A stretch of 47,157 bases of DNA from Chara braunii. Taxonomy: Eukaryota; Streptophyta; Charophyceae; Charales; Characeae. Numbering within the stretch: the first letter of the stretch is position 1; every line of letters starts with the position of its first letter. The DNA is taken from the NCBI GenBank assembly GCA_003427395.1, contig BFEA01000065.1:1786616-1833772 (forward strand), written 5' to 3'. Below are positions 45,803-47,157 of this stretch, piece after piece. A model generated the notes under the pieces. The model was not told the origin of the DNA. It searched no databases and worked only from the letters and a program-made list of their open reading frames with translations. The position numbers were made by a program, and so were the translations under genes.

Positions 45803-46568
45803 TTAGAAGTCCCAGTCCTCTATCTCATCACCTTCGTCCTCATCATTGAAGTTTTCCTCTTCGTTGTTGAACAACTCCCTCACTCCTTCCAGAAATGTCT
45901 CCCCTATTGCCACGTTTCTATAGTCTATCCCCAATGCACGGAGCTAGGGACAAAGACATTGTCTACGCTAAGGCAGTTTAACATCTCAGTCAGCTCCTCC
46001 GCCCAATTTCCTTCAAACGGCCCCCTCTCTACTGACAACCGAAAGAAGTCTTGCCTTGCGCACTAGTATAGTCCGAGGTTCATCATGGACTCGCATATCC
46101 GTACTAGCCTGCTTCGAGTTCCGAAGACCGCATCCACCAGAAAGGGAGGTAGTATACATCGCATGGTTTTGACGGGTCGCCTCACGCTCCCTCTATCCCC
46201 AAGTTTCACCCGCACATCTACCCTTTCCATTTTCATTTCCCTCCGCTAACACGCAGCCCACACAACCTCCGTTTCTGCCTTCCTAAACAACTCGTCTGGC
46301 GTATTCCCGAGTGTCAACTCTATGACCATAGCATTCTCCCACCTTGCGACAAGTAGACCCACCCCCGGGCTTCCACTGTACCTCGGAATTCCAAATCCAT
46401 TAAACTTGGCGACAACCTCGTCAAGCTGACATTAGTCTATACTGTCTCTACCCAAAGAAATGCGTCCTCCCCTTCCAACATTGCCGTTTGATACGCTGGT
46501 TCAAGGTCCGTCCACGTCCCATCTTCCGGGAGGACGACCAATACCCCGTTCTTTACATCTACTGGCAT
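45803..46568 (-). pseudogene. Second copy module A'
   Basis: It aligns with module A from an ATG at 46,568 (MPVDV). The upstream MA-G-TGA arrangement is shared with module A. There are stops replacing TGG, CAG and CAA codons and a one-base shift near 46,345. LMDLEFRGTVEARGWVYLS, LPPFLVDAVFGT and FEGNWAEEL are still readable. Confidence 0.7.
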
Positions 46569-46867
46569 TTCCGGGCCGCTAGTATAGATCGGGGAAGGCA
46601 ATCATCCTGCCATCTTGTTTCCAGCACCCGACCCCTGTTTTCATAAAAGAGTACCAACCGATCCTTCTGGTCAGGTCAACCCTCGTCCTAGATGAGAATT
46701 ATTCCAGACCCCTCATCAAGGTCTCCCTAATTTATACCTTCATTCCTAAGTACCTCCTTTTCATAATACCCTCGATCGGCCATCCATTTCCCCACATTCT
46801 ATTTCTTGGTTTCATTCCGACTGACCTTTATTCTCCTTCTTTCCGATCATCTCTCACTTGTGCGGAC
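46569..46867 (-). other. Second copy leader fragment
   Basis: Homologous to 18,351-18,620 (for example CTAGATGAGA.TT.TT.CAGACCCCTC). It stops at 46,867 where unrelated DNA starts. Confidence 0.65.
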
Positions 46868-47157
46868 CAGAGGTGGCAAATGGGTAACCGTTGCCCATAC
46901 CCGGCCATACCCAACTGTAACCGCCAGGTTACGAGCGGGTATAGGTACCCCTTCCGAAGGGGTAGTTGGGCATGGGCAGGCACAAAGCAAAGGTGGTGTT
47001 TGTTAGGGCGGGCACAATTGCCCTTTTTTAATATCATGGGTGGGTAGGGGCAGGTAGGCTTAGGGGCGGAAAAAAAAAAACGGGTATGGGCGGCCAGAAA
47101 AAAAAAAAATATACGGGTATGGGCAGGTACCGTTGGCGGAAATCAGGAAAAGGTGGG
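46868..47157. mobile_element. hAT-type transposon end (partial)
   Basis: It begins CAGAGGTGGCAAATGGGTAA, which resembles the CAGAGGTGGCAAA-type terminal repeats of plant hAT elements. It continues with repeated GGGTA/TACCC and ATGGGCA words in both orientations plus two A-runs. The eight bases before it (GTGCGGAC) would be the target duplication. The other end is outside the window, so this cannot be confirmed. Confidence 0.5.

Overview
The window looks like repeat-dominated nuclear DNA from a large eukaryotic genome. There are no bacterial operons, the coding potential is retrotransposon-derived, and micro- and minisatellites, N-filled assembly gaps and nested transposons are abundant. The gag-pol type (Ty3/gypsy, no visible chromodomain) and the overall style recall predicted proteins I remember from the charophyte alga Chara braunii. 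That attribution comes from memory, not from a search. I see no convincing single-copy host gene.

Region 1-27,880 is one very large LTR retrotransposon on the minus strand. Its 3' LTR is at the left (1-3,284, cut by the window start). A polypurine tract follows at 3,285-3,300, then a long 3' non-coding part with degenerate minisatellites. Next come an acidic accessory ORF (about 6,877-7,624), pol (7,899 to about 11,500: integrase, RNase H, RT), gag-protease (11,439-14,470), and four tandem paralogous ORFs of unknown function, called here modules D, C, B and A (14,906-18,350). A leader follows, then the 5' LTR ending at 27,880. The LTR copies match from about 361-3,284 to 24,977-27,880. The inner LTR border is not proven. 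A TG...PBS-like junction at about 20,087 would give LTRs near 7.8 kb holding 53-, 45- and 91-bp minisatellites, and a total element near 32 kb.

Region 27,881-36,543 is a mosaic of microsatellites, a tandem array of long hairpins (30,790-32,170), pieces of unidentified minus-strand ORFs, two assembly gaps, and a 79-bp inverted repeat pair (30,024 and 36,541) that may mark the ends of a DNA transposon. Region 36,544-46,867 is a second, more decayed minus-strand copy of the same retroelement, from modules A'-D' through gag, protease, RT, RNase H and part of integrase. Its integrase stops exactly where the right 79-bp repeat begins. At 46,868 this copy is cut by what looks like a hAT-type transposon end.

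The main novelty is the four-module paralogous gene array between the 5' leader and gag. It is preserved in order, orientation and spacing in both copies. Nonsense codons in both copies mostly align with CAG, CAA, CGA or TGG in the other copy, which fits C-to-T decay of silenced elements.
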